From the NCBI RefSeq assembly GCF_029227915.1, contig NC_079882.1:32480001-32544000 (forward strand): a stretch of DNA of 64,000 nucleotides, in the 5' to 3' direction. A program made the position numbers and the translations under genes. Positions 9,539 to 20,300 of the stretch are shown here, piece after piece; position 1 is the stretch's first letter, and every line of letters begins with the position of its first letter. This stretch comes from Hydractinia symbiolongicarpus. Lineage: Eukaryota; Cnidaria; Hydrozoa; Anthoathecata; Hydractiniidae. The notes beneath the pieces are model-generated. The model saw only the letters and a list, made by a program, of their open reading frames with translations. It made no database searches and had not been told where the DNA came from.

Positions 9539-11401
9539 ATGGCTAACAAGAAAAGTTATCAGAAGAGAAGATCAAGGAAGAGAAAAGGTTTTAATGGTGC
9601 AAATGTTACAGCCAGCAATACAACATTAAACGGAACATCTTCAGAACCAATCCAAGAACTCACCGAACCTGAACCGTCAACACAAACTGGAGCATCAGCT
9701 GCCAAATTAGATTGTAGTACTACCTCAGAAACAATTGAGAAAGAGTTTGTTGCTAACTGTAACATTATAATAGAGAGTGACTTGTTAATGTCTTTGATTT
9801 TTATGATAGGAAGATGCCCAGACTGTGCAGCTTCTGTAAGCGTGGAACATCTATTGCAAGCCAAAATGGGAATGACTCATTTCCTTTTAATCTCATGTGC
9901 AGAATGCCCATGGAATTTGAAGTTTTGTTCTTCTAAAGAGTGTGATAAACCAGATCCAGTTAATGGCAGAAAAGGTTATGACATTAATAGAAGGACAGTA
10001 GTTGCATTTCGTGAGAATGGTATTGGTTTCAGCGGCATCGAAAAATTTTGCAGATGCATGAATATGCCACAACCAATGACAAAATCAACATTTGAAAACA
10101 TTAATTCATTGGTCCACAATGCTTATGTACAGACTTCACATGAGTCCATGGCTACAGCAGCAAAAGAAGTGCATGAGAAAACAAAAAGAAATGACCCAAG
10201 TAGTGTTGATAAAGAGGATATCGCTAATATAGCTGTCAGCGGTGATGGCGCCTGGCAAAAGCGCGGATTTTCATCCCTTAATGGGGTAATGACATTGATC
10301 GCAGATGGAAAGTGTATTGACACTGAGGTTATGTCGAAAAAGTGTAAAGAGTGTGATGTTTGGGAAAAGACAAATGACACCCATTCTGAGAAGCATAAAG
10401 AGTGGAAAGAAAATCATGCTGCGTTTTGCTCTATCAACCATAGAGGCAGTTCAGGTGCCATGGAGATTACCGGCTTGAAACGTATTTACCATCGCTCTGT
10501 GAAAACTCACAAACTCCGATACACTTTTTACATTGGAGACGGAGACACAAAATCTTTTGTGGAACTTTGTAGTACAAATCCCTACCCAGGACACAGCTTG
10601 AACAAAGGTGAATGTATCGGGCATGTACAGAAACGTGTCGGAACCAGATTGCGAAAAATTAAAACTGACCACAAGGGTGTAAAGCTTTCAGATGGAAAAG
10701 GCATTGGCAGAGGAAAGGGAAGACTCACAGACAAGATCATGAATACACTTCAAAACCATTATGGAATGGCTATTAGACAGAACACTGATAATCTTTATGC
10801 TATGCGTAAATCTGTTGCTGCTGTCCTTTTTCATTCGACAAATGAACCTGATGAAGAAAAGCGTCACATGTACTGTCCCCGAACTGAGAACTCTTGGTGT
10901 AAATATCAAAGGGATAAGATAACTGGTGAATCTACTTACAAAGGGCATTTAAACATTGATAAAGTTGTCTCAGACCTCATTGCACCTGTATTTTCAAGCA
11001 AAGACCTTGGAAGTGAGGATCTACTTAAGAAATGCCTTCATGGTCAAACACAAAACGTAAATGAGTCTCTCAACAATGTCATCTGGTCAAGATGCCCTAA
11101 AAGAGTTTATGTTGGAAATGCTGTTTTCAAAACAGCAGTAGCATCTGCAATAATAGCATATAACAATGGAGAAACAGGACTGTTACCAGTATATTCCAAA
11201 CTTGGTTTAGAACCTGGTTATTATACCGAAACTGGTTTTCGTAAAGCTAACACAAAACGTGTGAAAGAGTCAAACCGCAAGTCTACTGACAGAGTTAAAA
11301 ATGACAGAAAAAGGCAGAGAGCTGCCAGAAAAGGTTATGAAGATAAGAATTTGCTTGAGGAAGGGGAAACATATGGATATGGTGCTTTTGTTGGACTTTA
11401 A
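9539..11401 (+). CDS. Transposase with Mutator-like D-D-E catalytic domain
   Basis: This 620-residue intronless frame should cut and rejoin the element ends in the nucleus. The start is well fixed: ATG has G at -3 and +4, and an in-frame TAA stands five codons upstream (9524-9526). Residues 4-17 are strongly basic, like a nuclear signal, and about 20-70 are Ser/Thr-rich. C93-x2-C96 with C120-x2-C123 looks like a zinc ribbon. The catalytic region follows. The first D is probably D236 in SGDGAWQKRG, and the second is D334 or D336 in YIGDGDTKSF. C359-x2-H362 (ECIGHVQKR) is the C(2)H motif, and E509 in QTQNVNESLNN is the last acid. C269-x2-C272 with H293 and C297 may bind a second metal. The tail, about 568-597, is basic. 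The protein resembles the family named Mutator-like transposase domain, known to me from many invertebrate proteins; no search was run. I see no frameshift or missing key residue, so it may be active. Confidence 0.93.
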   Translation: MANKKSYQKRRSRKRKGFNGANVTASNTTLNGTSSEPIQELTEPEPSTQTGASAAKLDCSTTSETIEKEFVANCNIIIESDLLMSLIFMIGRCPDCAASVSVEHLLQAKMGMTHFLLISCAECPWNLKFCSSKECDKPDPVNGRKGYDINRRTVVAFRENGIGFSGIEKFCRCMNMPQPMTKSTFENINSLVHNAYVQTSHESMATAAKEVHEKTKRNDPSSVDKEDIANIAVSGDGAWQKRGFSSLNGVMTLIADGKCIDTEVMSKKCKECDVWEKTNDTHSEKHKEWKENHAAFCSINHRGSSGAMEITGLKRIYHRSVKTHKLRYTFYIGDGDTKSFVELCSTNPYPGHSLNKGECIGHVQKRVGTRLRKIKTDHKGVKLSDGKGIGRGKGRLTDKIMNTLQNHYGMAIRQNTDNLYAMRKSVAAVLFHSTNEPDEEKRHMYCPRTENSWCKYQRDKITGESTYKGHLNIDKVVSDLIAPVFSSKDLGSEDLLKKCLHGQTQNVNESLNNVIWSRCPKRVYVGNAVFKTAVASAIIAYNNGETGLLPVYSKLGLEPGYYTETGFRKANTKRVKESNRKSTDRVKNDRKRQRAARKGYEDKNLLEEGETYGYGAFVGL

Positions 11402-11701
11402 TTATTAGTTTATGAACAGATTAGTTTTTTTTATACAAACTGTTTTTTTTCTTTTACCGATATTTCAAAACAAGATTTTTGCAGATTTTTGAACTCCTAA
11501 CAAAGATAACTTTTCATTGGAACAAGCTTTTGAGCTGAAATTTTGAACATCAGTTCTTCATTCTATTTAGGAGGGACTGTGTGAATTAGTTTTTCAATTT
11601 TACTATTTTTTCTTCTCCTAGAATCTAGTATGTTGTCATTGATATTCTCTTTTCCCGAAAAGTCAAGTTTGGTGGCCAACCCGATGCGATTTAGATAAAA
11701 A

Positions 11702-11707
11702 ATTAAA
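11702..11707 (+). terminator. Candidate poly(A) signal ATTAAA
   Basis: ATTAAA, the commonest variant of the animal polyadenylation signal, lies about 300 bp after the stop codon. No AATAAA occurs between the stop and the element end. The AT-rich context makes a chance match possible. Confidence 0.3.
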
Positions 11708-11835
11708 AAAGTAATTCACTCAGTGCCTTCAGCTACTCAATATTAACACATGTGCAAAGTTTTATCTTGATTGGAAAAGTCTACCTAGAGATATCCTTGT
11801 TAGGAGATACCATATGTTTTTAGCCTATAATTTGT

Positions 11836-11862
11836 TAATTATGCGCATAATTAGTGACGTCA
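11836..11862. promoter_or_regulatory. 18-bp palindrome followed by CRE-like octamer
   Basis: TAATTATGCGCATAATTA (11836-11853) is a perfect 18-bp palindrome. One base later comes TGACGTCA (11855-11862), a perfect octamer identical to the cAMP response element consensus bound by bZIP proteins. Both lie 95-120 bp inside the right end. They may be a subterminal binding site for the transposase or a host factor. The sequence shows the symmetry only; the role is inference. Confidence 0.45.
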
Positions 11863-11939
11863 TTCTTCCTATTTTATTATGATACAACTTTGTGCCAAAG
11901 CATTTTGAAAAAAAAACATTTTTTGGAAAAAAATCCTTG

Positions 11940-11956
11940 TTTCCCAGGGAACCACC
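11940..11956 (-). repeat. Right terminal inverted repeat, 17 bp
   Basis: TTTCCCAGGGAACCACC is the exact reverse complement of 9111-9127. Perfect identity between the ends argues for little decay since insertion. Confidence 0.96.
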
Positions 11957-11960
11957 TTAA
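11957..11960. repeat. Right TTAA target-site duplication
   Basis: TTAA follows CCACC directly and begins the resumed monomer (TTAAATTATTTTTTCACC). It matches the TTAA at 9107-9110. Confidence 0.95.
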
Positions 11961-12059
11961 ATTATTTTTTCACCACTAAAACGCATAAGACTTGTAGTTT
12001 TTAAAAATGTTTTCATTTTTGATGAGACGCTGAATAAAAGAAGTTTAATCGCCGGCAAA

Positions 12060-15000
12060 CGAAAACCCGCGATTTCCCGTAAATCCCGGGCTTGGCCCGT
12101 GTAGTCAAAAGTATACAAAGAAAGTACCCAGGGAGTAAACTCATTTCCCGAACGATTTTTTATATTATTTTTTTACCCCTAAACGCATGAGACTTGTAGT
12201 TTTCAAAAATGTTTTCATTTTTGATGAGACGCTGAATAAAAAAAGTTTAATCACCGGCAAACGAAAACCCGCGATTTCCCGTAAATCCCGGCTTGGCCCG
12301 TATAGTCGAATGTATACAAAGAAAGTACCCAGGGAGTAATCTCATTTCCCGAACGATTTTTTAAATTACTTTTTCACCACTAAAACGCATGAGACTTGTA
12401 GTTTTTAAAAATGTTTTCATTTTTGATGAGACGCTGAATAAAAGAATTTTAATCGCCCGCAAATGAAAACCTGCGATTTCCCGTAAATCCTGGACTCGGC
12501 CCGTATAGTCAAAAGTATACAAAGAAAGTACCCAGGGAGTAAACTCATTTCCCAAACGATTTTTTAAATTATTATTGCACCACTAAAATGCATGAGACTT
12601 GTAGTTTTTAAAAATGTTTTCATTTTTGATAAGACGCTGAATAAAAGAAGTTTAATCGCCGGCAAACGAAAACCCGCGATTTCCCGTAAATCCAGGCTTG
12701 GCCCGTATAGTCAAAAGTATACAAAGAAAGTACCCAGGGAGTAAACTTATTTCCCGAACGATTTTATAAAATATTTTTTCACCACTAAAACGCATGAGAC
12801 TTGTAGTTTTCAAAAATGTTTTCATTTTTGATGAGACGCTGAATAAAAGCAGTTTAATCGCCGGCAAACGAAAACCTGCGATTTCCCTAAATGCCGGACT
12901 CGGCCCGTATAGTCAAAAGTATACAAAGAAAGTACCCAGGGAGTAAACTCATTTCCAGAACGATTTTTTAAATTATTTTTTCACCACTAAAAAGCATAAG
13001 ACTTGTAGTTTTTAAAAATGTTTTCATTTTTGATGAGACGCAGAATAAAAGAAGTTTAATTGCCGGCAAACGAAAACCGGCGATTTCTCGTAATCCCGTG
13101 CTTGGTCCGTATAGTGAAAAGTATACAAAGAAAGTACCCAGGGAGTAAACTCATTTCCCGAACGATTTTTTATATTATTTTTTTACCACTAAACGCATGA
13201 GACTGGTAGATTTTAAAAATATTTTCATATTTGATGGGACGCTGAATAAAAGAAGTTTAATCGCCGGCAAACGAAAATCCGCGATTTCCCGTAAATCCCG
13301 GGCTTGGCCCGTATAGTCAAAAGTATACAAAGAAAGTACCCAGGGAGTAAACTCATTTCCCGAACGATTTTTTATATTATTTTTTTACACCTAAACGCAT
13401 GAGACTTGTAGTTTTCAAAAATGTTTTCATTTTTGATAAGACGCTGAATAAAAGAAGTTTAATCGCCAGCAAACGAAAATCCGCGATTTCCCGTAAATCC
13501 CGGGCTTGGCCCGTGTAGTCAAAAGTATACAAAGAAAGTACCCAGGGAGTAAACTCATTTCCCGAACGATTTTTTATATTATTTTTTTACCCCTAAACGC
13601 ATGAGACTTGTAGTTTTCAAAAATGTTTTCATTTTTGATGAGACGCTGAATAAAAAAAGTTTAATCACCGGCAAACGAAAACCCGCGATTTCCCGTAAAT
13701 CCCGGCTTGGCCCGTATAGTCGAATGTATACAAAGAAAGTACCCAGGGAGTAATCTCATTTCCCGAACGATTTTTTAAATTACTTTTTCACCACTAAAAC
13801 GCATGAGACTTGTAGTTTTCAAAAATGTTTTCATTTTTGATAAGACGCTGAATAAAAGAAGTTTAATCGCCGGCAAACGAAAATCCGCGATTTCCCGTAA
13901 ATCCCGGGCTTGGCCCGTGTAGTCAAAAGTATACAAAGAAAGTACCCAGGGAGTAAACTCATTTCCCGAACGATTTTTTATATTATTTTTTTACCCCTAA
14001 ACGCATGAGACTTGTAGTTTTCAAAAATGTTTTCATTTTTGATGAGACGCTGAATAAAAAAAGTTTAATCACCGGCAAACGAAAACCCGCGATTTCCCGT
14101 AAATCCCGGCTTGGCCCGTATAGTCGAATGTATACAAAGAAAGTACCCAGGGAGTAATCTCATTTCCCGAACGATTTTTTAAATTACTTTTTCACCACTA
14201 AAACGCATGAGACTTGTAGTTTTTAAAAATGTTTTCATTTTTGATGAGACGCTGAATAAAAGAATTTTAATCGCCCGCAAATGAAAACCTGCGATTTCCC
14301 GTAAATCCTGGACTCGGCCCGTATAGTCAAAAGTATACAAAGAAAGTACCCAGGGAGTAAACTCATTTCCCAAACGATTTTTTAAATTATTATTGCACCA
14401 CTAAAACGCATGAGACTTGTAGTTTTTAAAAATGTTTTCATTTTTGATAAGACGCTGAATAAAAGACGTTTAATCGCCGGCAAACGAAAACCCGCGATTT
14501 CCCGTAAATCCAGGCTTGGCCCGTATAGTCAAAAGTATACAAAGAAAGTACCCAGGGAGTAAACTTATTTCCCGAACGATTTTATAAAATATTTTTTCAC
14601 CACTAAAACGCATGAGACTTGTAGTTTTCAAAAATGTTTTCATTTTTGATGAGACGCTGAATAAAAGCAGTTTAATCGCCGGCAAACGAAAACCTGCGAT
14701 TTCCCTAAATGCCGGACTCGGCCCGTATAGTCAAAAGTATACAAAGAAAGTACCCAGGGAGTAAACTCATTTCCAGAACGATTTTTTAAATTATTTTTTC
14801 ACCACTAAAACGCATAAGACTTGTAGTTTTTAAAAATGTTTTCATTTTTGATAAGACGCAGAATAAAAGAAGTTTAATTGCCGGCAAACGAAAACCCGCG
14901 ATTTCTCGTAATCCCGTGCTTGGTCCGTATAGTGAAAAGTATACAAAGAAAGTACCCAGGGAGTAAACTCATTTCCCGAACGATTTTTTATATTATTTTT

Positions 15001-15200
15001 TTACCACTAAACGCATGAGACTGGTAGATTTTAAAAATATTTTCATATTTGATGGGACGCTGAATAAAAGAAGTTTAATCGCCGGCAAACGAAAATCCGC
15101 GATTTCCCGTAAATCCCGGGCTTGGCCCGTATAGTCAAAAGTATACAAAGAAAGTACCCAGGGAGTAAACTCATTTCCCGAACGATTTTTTATATTATTT
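12060..15200. repeat. Higher-order repeat, 9-monomer offset (1,818 bp)
   Basis: About 12060-13380 recurs at about 13880-15200. The variant CCCGTGTAGTC precedes both copies at 12101 and 13919, and GACTGGTAGATTTTAAAAAT occurs at 13201 and 15019, each pair exactly 1,818 bp apart. A further copy of CCCGTGTAGTC at 13515, 404 bp before the last, shows an extra 2-monomer duplication between them. Confidence 0.78.
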
Positions 15201-17399
15201 TTTTACCCCTAAACGCATGAGACTTGTAGTTTTCAAAAATGTTTTCATTTTTGATGAGACGCTGAATAAAAGAAGTTTAATCGCCGGCAAACGAAAATCC
15301 GCGATTTCCCGTAAATCCCGGACTCGGCCCATATAGTCAAAAGTATACAAAGAAAGTACCCAGGGAGTAAACTCATTTCCCAAACGATTTTTTAAATTAT
15401 TATTTCACCACTAAAACGCATGAGACTTGTAGTTTTTAAAAATGTTTTCATTTTTGATGAGACGCTGAATAAAAGAAGTTTAGTCGCCGGCAAACGAAAA
15501 CCCGCGATTTCCCGTAAACCCCGGCTTGGCCCGTATAGTCAAATGTATACAAAGAGAGTACCCTGTGAGTAAACGCATTTCCAGAACGATTTTTTAAATT
15601 ATTTTTTCACCACTAAAACGCATAAGACTTGTAGTTTTTAGAAATGTTTTCATTTTTGATGAGACGCTGAATAAAAGATGTTTAATCGCCGGCAAACGAA
15701 AACCTGCGATTTCCCGTAAATCCTGGACTCGGCCCGTATTGTCAAAAGTATACAAAAAAAGTACCCAGGGAGTAAACTCATTTCCCAAACGATTTTTTAA
15801 ATTATTTTTTTACCACTAAAACGCATGAGACTTGTAGTTTTCAAGAATGTTTTCATTTTTGATGAGATGCTGAATAAAAGCAGTTTAATCGCCGGCAAAC
15901 GAAAACCCGCGATTTCCCGTAAATCCCGGGCTTGGCACGTATAGTCGAATGTATACAAAGAAAGTACCCTGTGAGTAAACTCATTTCCAGAACGATTTTT
16001 TAAATTATTTTTTCACCACTAAAACGCATAAGACTTGTAGTTTTTAAAAATGTTTTCATTTTTGATGAGACGCTGAATAAAAGAAGTTCAATCGCCGGCA
16101 AACGAAAACCCGCGATTTCCCGTAAATCCCGGCTTGGCCCGTATAGTCAAAAGTATACAAAGAAAGTACCCAGGGAGTAAACTCATTTCCCGAACGATTT
16201 TTTAAATTATTTTTTCACCACTAAAACGCATGAGACTTGTAGTTTTCAAAAATGTTTTCATTTTTGATGAGACGCTGAATAAAAGCAGTTTAATTGCCTG
16301 CAAACGAAAACCTGCTATTTCCCTAAATCCCGGACTCGGCCCGTATAGTCAAAAGTATACAAAGAAAGCACCCAGGGAGTAAACTCATTTCCAGAACGAT
16401 TTTTTAAATTATTTTTTCACCACTAAAACGCATAAGACTTGTAGTTTTTAAAAATGTTTTCATTTTTGATGAGACGCTGAATAAAAGAAGTTTAATCGCC
16501 GGCAAACGAAAACCCGCGATTTCCCGTAAATCCCGGGCTTGGCCCGTATAGTCAAAAGTATACAAAGAAAGTACCCAGGGAGTAAACTCATTTCCCGAAC
16601 GATTTTTTATATTATTTTTTTACCCCTAAACGCATGAGACTTGTAGTTTTCAAAAATGTTTTCATTTTTGACGAGACGCTGAATAAAAAAAGTTTAATCA
16701 CCGGCAAACGAAAACCCGCGATTTCCCGTAAATCCCGGCTTGGCCCGTATAGTCGAATGTATACAAAGAAAGTACCCAGGGAGTAATCTCATTTCCCGAA
16801 CGATTTTTTAAATTACTTTTTCACCACTAAAACGCATGAGACTTGTAGTTTTTAAAAATGTTTTCATTTTTGATGAGACGCTGAATAAAAGAAGTTTAAT
16901 CGCCCGCAAATGAAAACCTGCGATTTCCCGTAAATCCTGGACTCGGCCCGTATAGTCAAAAGTATACAAAGAAAGTACCCAGGGAGTAAACTCACTTCCC
17001 AAACGATTTTTTAAATTATTATTTCACCACTAAAACGCATGAGACTTGTAGTTTTTAAAAATGTTTTCATTTTTGATAAGACGCTGATTAAAAGAAGTTT
17101 AATCGCCGGCAAACGAAAACCCGCGATTTCCCGTAAATCCCGGCTTGGCCCGTATAGTCAAAAGTATACAAAGAAAGTACCCAGGGAGTAAACTTATTTC
17201 CCGAACGATTTTATAAAATATTTTTTCACCACTAAAACGCATGAGACTTGTAGTTTTCAAAAATGTTTTCATTTTTGATGAGACGCTGAATAAAAGCAGT
17301 TTAATCGCCGGCAAACGAAAACCTGCGATTTCCATAAATGCTGGTCTTGGCCCGTATAGTCAAAAGTATACAAAGAAAGTACCCAGGGAGTAAACTCAT

Positions 17400-20300
17400 T
17401 TCCAGAACGATTTTTTAAATTATTTTTTCACCACTAAAACGCATAAGACTTGTAGTTTTTAAAAATGTTTTCATTTTTGATGAGACGCAGAATAAAAGAA
17501 GTTTAATCGCCGGCAAACGAAAACCCGCGATTTCCCGTAATCCCGTGCTTGGCCCGTATAGTGAAAAGTATACAAAGAAAGTACCCAGGGAGTAAACTCA
17601 TTTCCCGAACGATTTTTTATATTATTTTTTTACCACTAAACGCATGAGACTGGTAGATTTTAAAAATATTTTCATATTTGATGGGACGCTGAATAAAAGA
17701 AGTTTAATCGCCGGCAAACGAAAATCCGCGATTTTCCGTAAATCCCGGTCTTGGCCCGTATAGTCGAATGTATACAAAGAAAGTACCCAGGGAGTAATCT
17801 CATTTCCCGAACGATTTTTTAAATTACTTTTTCACCACTAAAACGCATGAGACTTGTAGTTTTTAAAAATGTTTTCATTTTTGATGAGACGCTGAATAAA
17901 AGAAGTTTAATCGCCGGCAAACGAAAACCTGCGATTTCCCGTAAATCCTGGAGTCGGCCCGTATAGTCAAAAGTATAGAAAGGAAGTACCCAGGGAGTAA
18001 ACTCATTTCCCAAACGATTTTTTAAATTATTATTTCACCACTAAAACGCATGAGACTTGTAGTTTTTAAAAATGTTTTCATTTTTGGTGAGACGCTGAAT
18101 AAAAGAAGTTTAATCGCCGGCAAATGAAAACCCGCGATTTCCCGTAAATCCCGGCTTGGCCCGTATAGTCAAAAGTATACAAAAAAAGTACCCAGGGAGT
18201 AAACTCATTTCCCGAACGATTTTATAAAATATTTTTTCACCACTAAAACGCATGAGACTTGTAGTTTTCAAAAATGTTTTCATTTTTGATGAGACGCTGA
18301 ATAAAAGAAGTTTAATCGCCGGCAAACGAAAACCCGCGATTTCCCGTAAATCCCGGCTTGGCCCGTATAGTCGAATGTATACAAAGAGAGTACCCTGTGA
18401 GTAAACTCATTTCCAGAACGATTTTTTAAATTATTTTTTCACCACTAAAACGCATAAGACTTGTAGTTTTTAAAAATGTTTTCATTTTTGATGAGACGCT
18501 GAATAAAAGAGGTTTAATCGCCCTTAAACGAAAACCTGCGATTTCCCGTAAATCCTGGACTCGGCCCGTATAGTCAAAAGTATACAAAGAAAGTACCCAG
18601 GGAGTAAACTCATTTCCCAAACGATTTTTTAAATTATTTTGTTACCACTAAAACGCATGAGACTTGTAGTTTTCAAGAATGTTTTCATTTTTGATGAGAT
18701 GCTGAATAAAAGCAGTTTAATCGCCGGCAAACGAAAACCCGCGATTTCCCGTAAATCCCGGGCTTGGCACGTATAGGCGAATGTATACAAAGAAAGTACC
18801 CTGTGAGTAAACTCATTTCCAGAACGATTTTTTAAATTATTTTTTCACCACTAAAACGCATAAGACTTGTAGTTTTTAAAAATGTTTTCATTTTTGATGA
18901 GACGCTGAATAAAAGAAGTTTAATCGCCGGCAAACGAAAACCCGCGATTTCCCGTAAATCCCGGCTTGGCCCGTATAGTCAAAAGTATACAAAGAAAGTA
19001 CCCAGGGAGTAAACTCATTTCCCGAACGATTTTTTAAATTATTTTTTCACCACTAAAACGCATGAGACTTGTAGTTTTCAAAAATGTTTTCATTTTTGAT
19101 GAGACGCTGAATAAAAGCAGTTTAATCGCCTGCAAACGAAAACCTGCTATTACCCTAAATCCCGGACTCGGCCCGTATAGTCAAAAGTATACAAAGAAAG
19201 TACCCAGGGAGTAAACTCATTTCCAGAACGATTTTTTAAATTATTTTTTCACCACTAAAACGCATAAGACTTGTAGTTTTTAAAAATGTTTTCATTTTTG
19301 ATGAGACGCTGAATAAAAGAAGTTTAATCGCCGGCAAACGAAAACCCGCGATTTCCCGTAAATCCCGGGCTTGGCCCGTATAGTCAAAAGTATACAAAGA
19401 AAGTACCCAGGGAGTAAACTCATTTCCCGAACGATTTTTTATATTATTTTTTTACCCTTAAACGCATGAGACTTGTAGTTTTCAAAAATGTTTTCATTTT
19501 TGATGAGACGCTGAATAAAAGAAGTTTAATCGGCGGCAAACGAAAACCCGCGATTTCCCGTAAATCCCGGGCTTGGCCCGTATAGTCGAATGTATACAAA
19601 GAAAGTACCCAGGGAGTAATCTCATTTCCCGAACGATTTTTTAAATTACTTTTTCACCACTAAAACGCATGAGACTTGAAGTTTTTAAAAATGTTTTCAT
19701 TTTTGATGAGACGCTGAATAAAAGAAGTTTAATCGCCGGCAAACGAAAACCTGCGATTTCCCGTAAATCCTGGACTCGGCCTGTATAGTCAAAAGTATAC
19801 AAAGAAAGTACCCAGGGAGTAAACTCATTTCCCAAACGATTTTTTAAATTATTATTTCACCACTAAAACGCATGAGACTTGTAGTTTTTAAAAATGTTTT
19901 CATTTTTGATGAGACGCTGAATAAAAGAAGTTTAATCGCCGGCAAACGAAAACCCGCGATTTCCCGTAAATCCCGGCTTGGCCCGTATAGTCGAATGTAT
20001 ACAAAGAAAGTACCCTGTGAGTAAACTCATTTCCAGAACGATTTTTTAAATTATTTTTTCACCACTAAAACGCATGAGACTTGTAGTTTTTAAAAATGTT
20101 TTCATTTTTGATGAGACGCTGAATAAAAGAAGTTTAATCGCCGGCAAACGAAAACCCGCGATTTCCCGTAAATCCCGGCTTGGCCCGTATAGTCGAATGT
20201 ATACAAAGAGAGTACCCTGTGAGTAAACTCATTTCCAGAACGATTTTTTAAATTATTTTTTCACCACTAAAACGCATAAGACTTGTAGTTTTCAAGAATG

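Larger units (their letters stand above)
11402..11939 (+). other. 3' non-coding region of the transposon
   Basis: These 538 bases hold no reading frame that I can support. They are AT-rich with several T runs. I find no AATAAA on the + strand; ATTAAA at 11702-11707 is the nearest substitute. A palindrome and a CRE-like octamer (11836-11862) lie about 100 bp inside the right end. The A run at 11908-11916 mirrors a T run near the left end. The inner part may contain subterminal transposase sites, which is inference. Confidence 0.6.
9111..11956 (+). mobile_element. Kolobok-type DNA transposon, complete
   Basis: The element is 2,846 bp long, is bounded by perfect 17-bp inverted repeats, and is flanked by TTAA on both sides. 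It interrupts one satellite monomer at base 189-192; the monomer resumes in register at 11957. It carries a single transposase frame and no other gene. Beyond the perfect ends, a T-rich block TTTTTTTTTCAA lies 33-44 bp inside the left end (9143-9154), and its complement lies 41-52 bp inside the right end (11905-11916). A TTAA duplication is typical of piggyBac and Kolobok. The encoded protein is not piggyBac-like and carries a Mutator-like D-D-E domain with C(2)H, which favours Kolobok. Superfamily placement is inferred from knowledge, without a database search. Intact ends and frame suggest a recent insertion. Confidence 0.94.

Noticed and set aside
9559-10948. Minus-strand frames of 73-101 residues inside the transposase gene
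   Set aside because: They lie opposite a long conserved coding frame and show no family features of their own.
9111-11956. piggyBac element
   Set aside because: The TTAA duplication fits, but the protein does not show piggyBac features, while it carries a Mutator-like D-D-E region with a C(2)H motif.
9111-11956. Classical Mutator element
   Set aside because: Mutator-like elements usually make 8-11-bp target duplications and often have long end repeats. Here the duplication is 4 bp (TTAA) and the end repeat is 17 bp.
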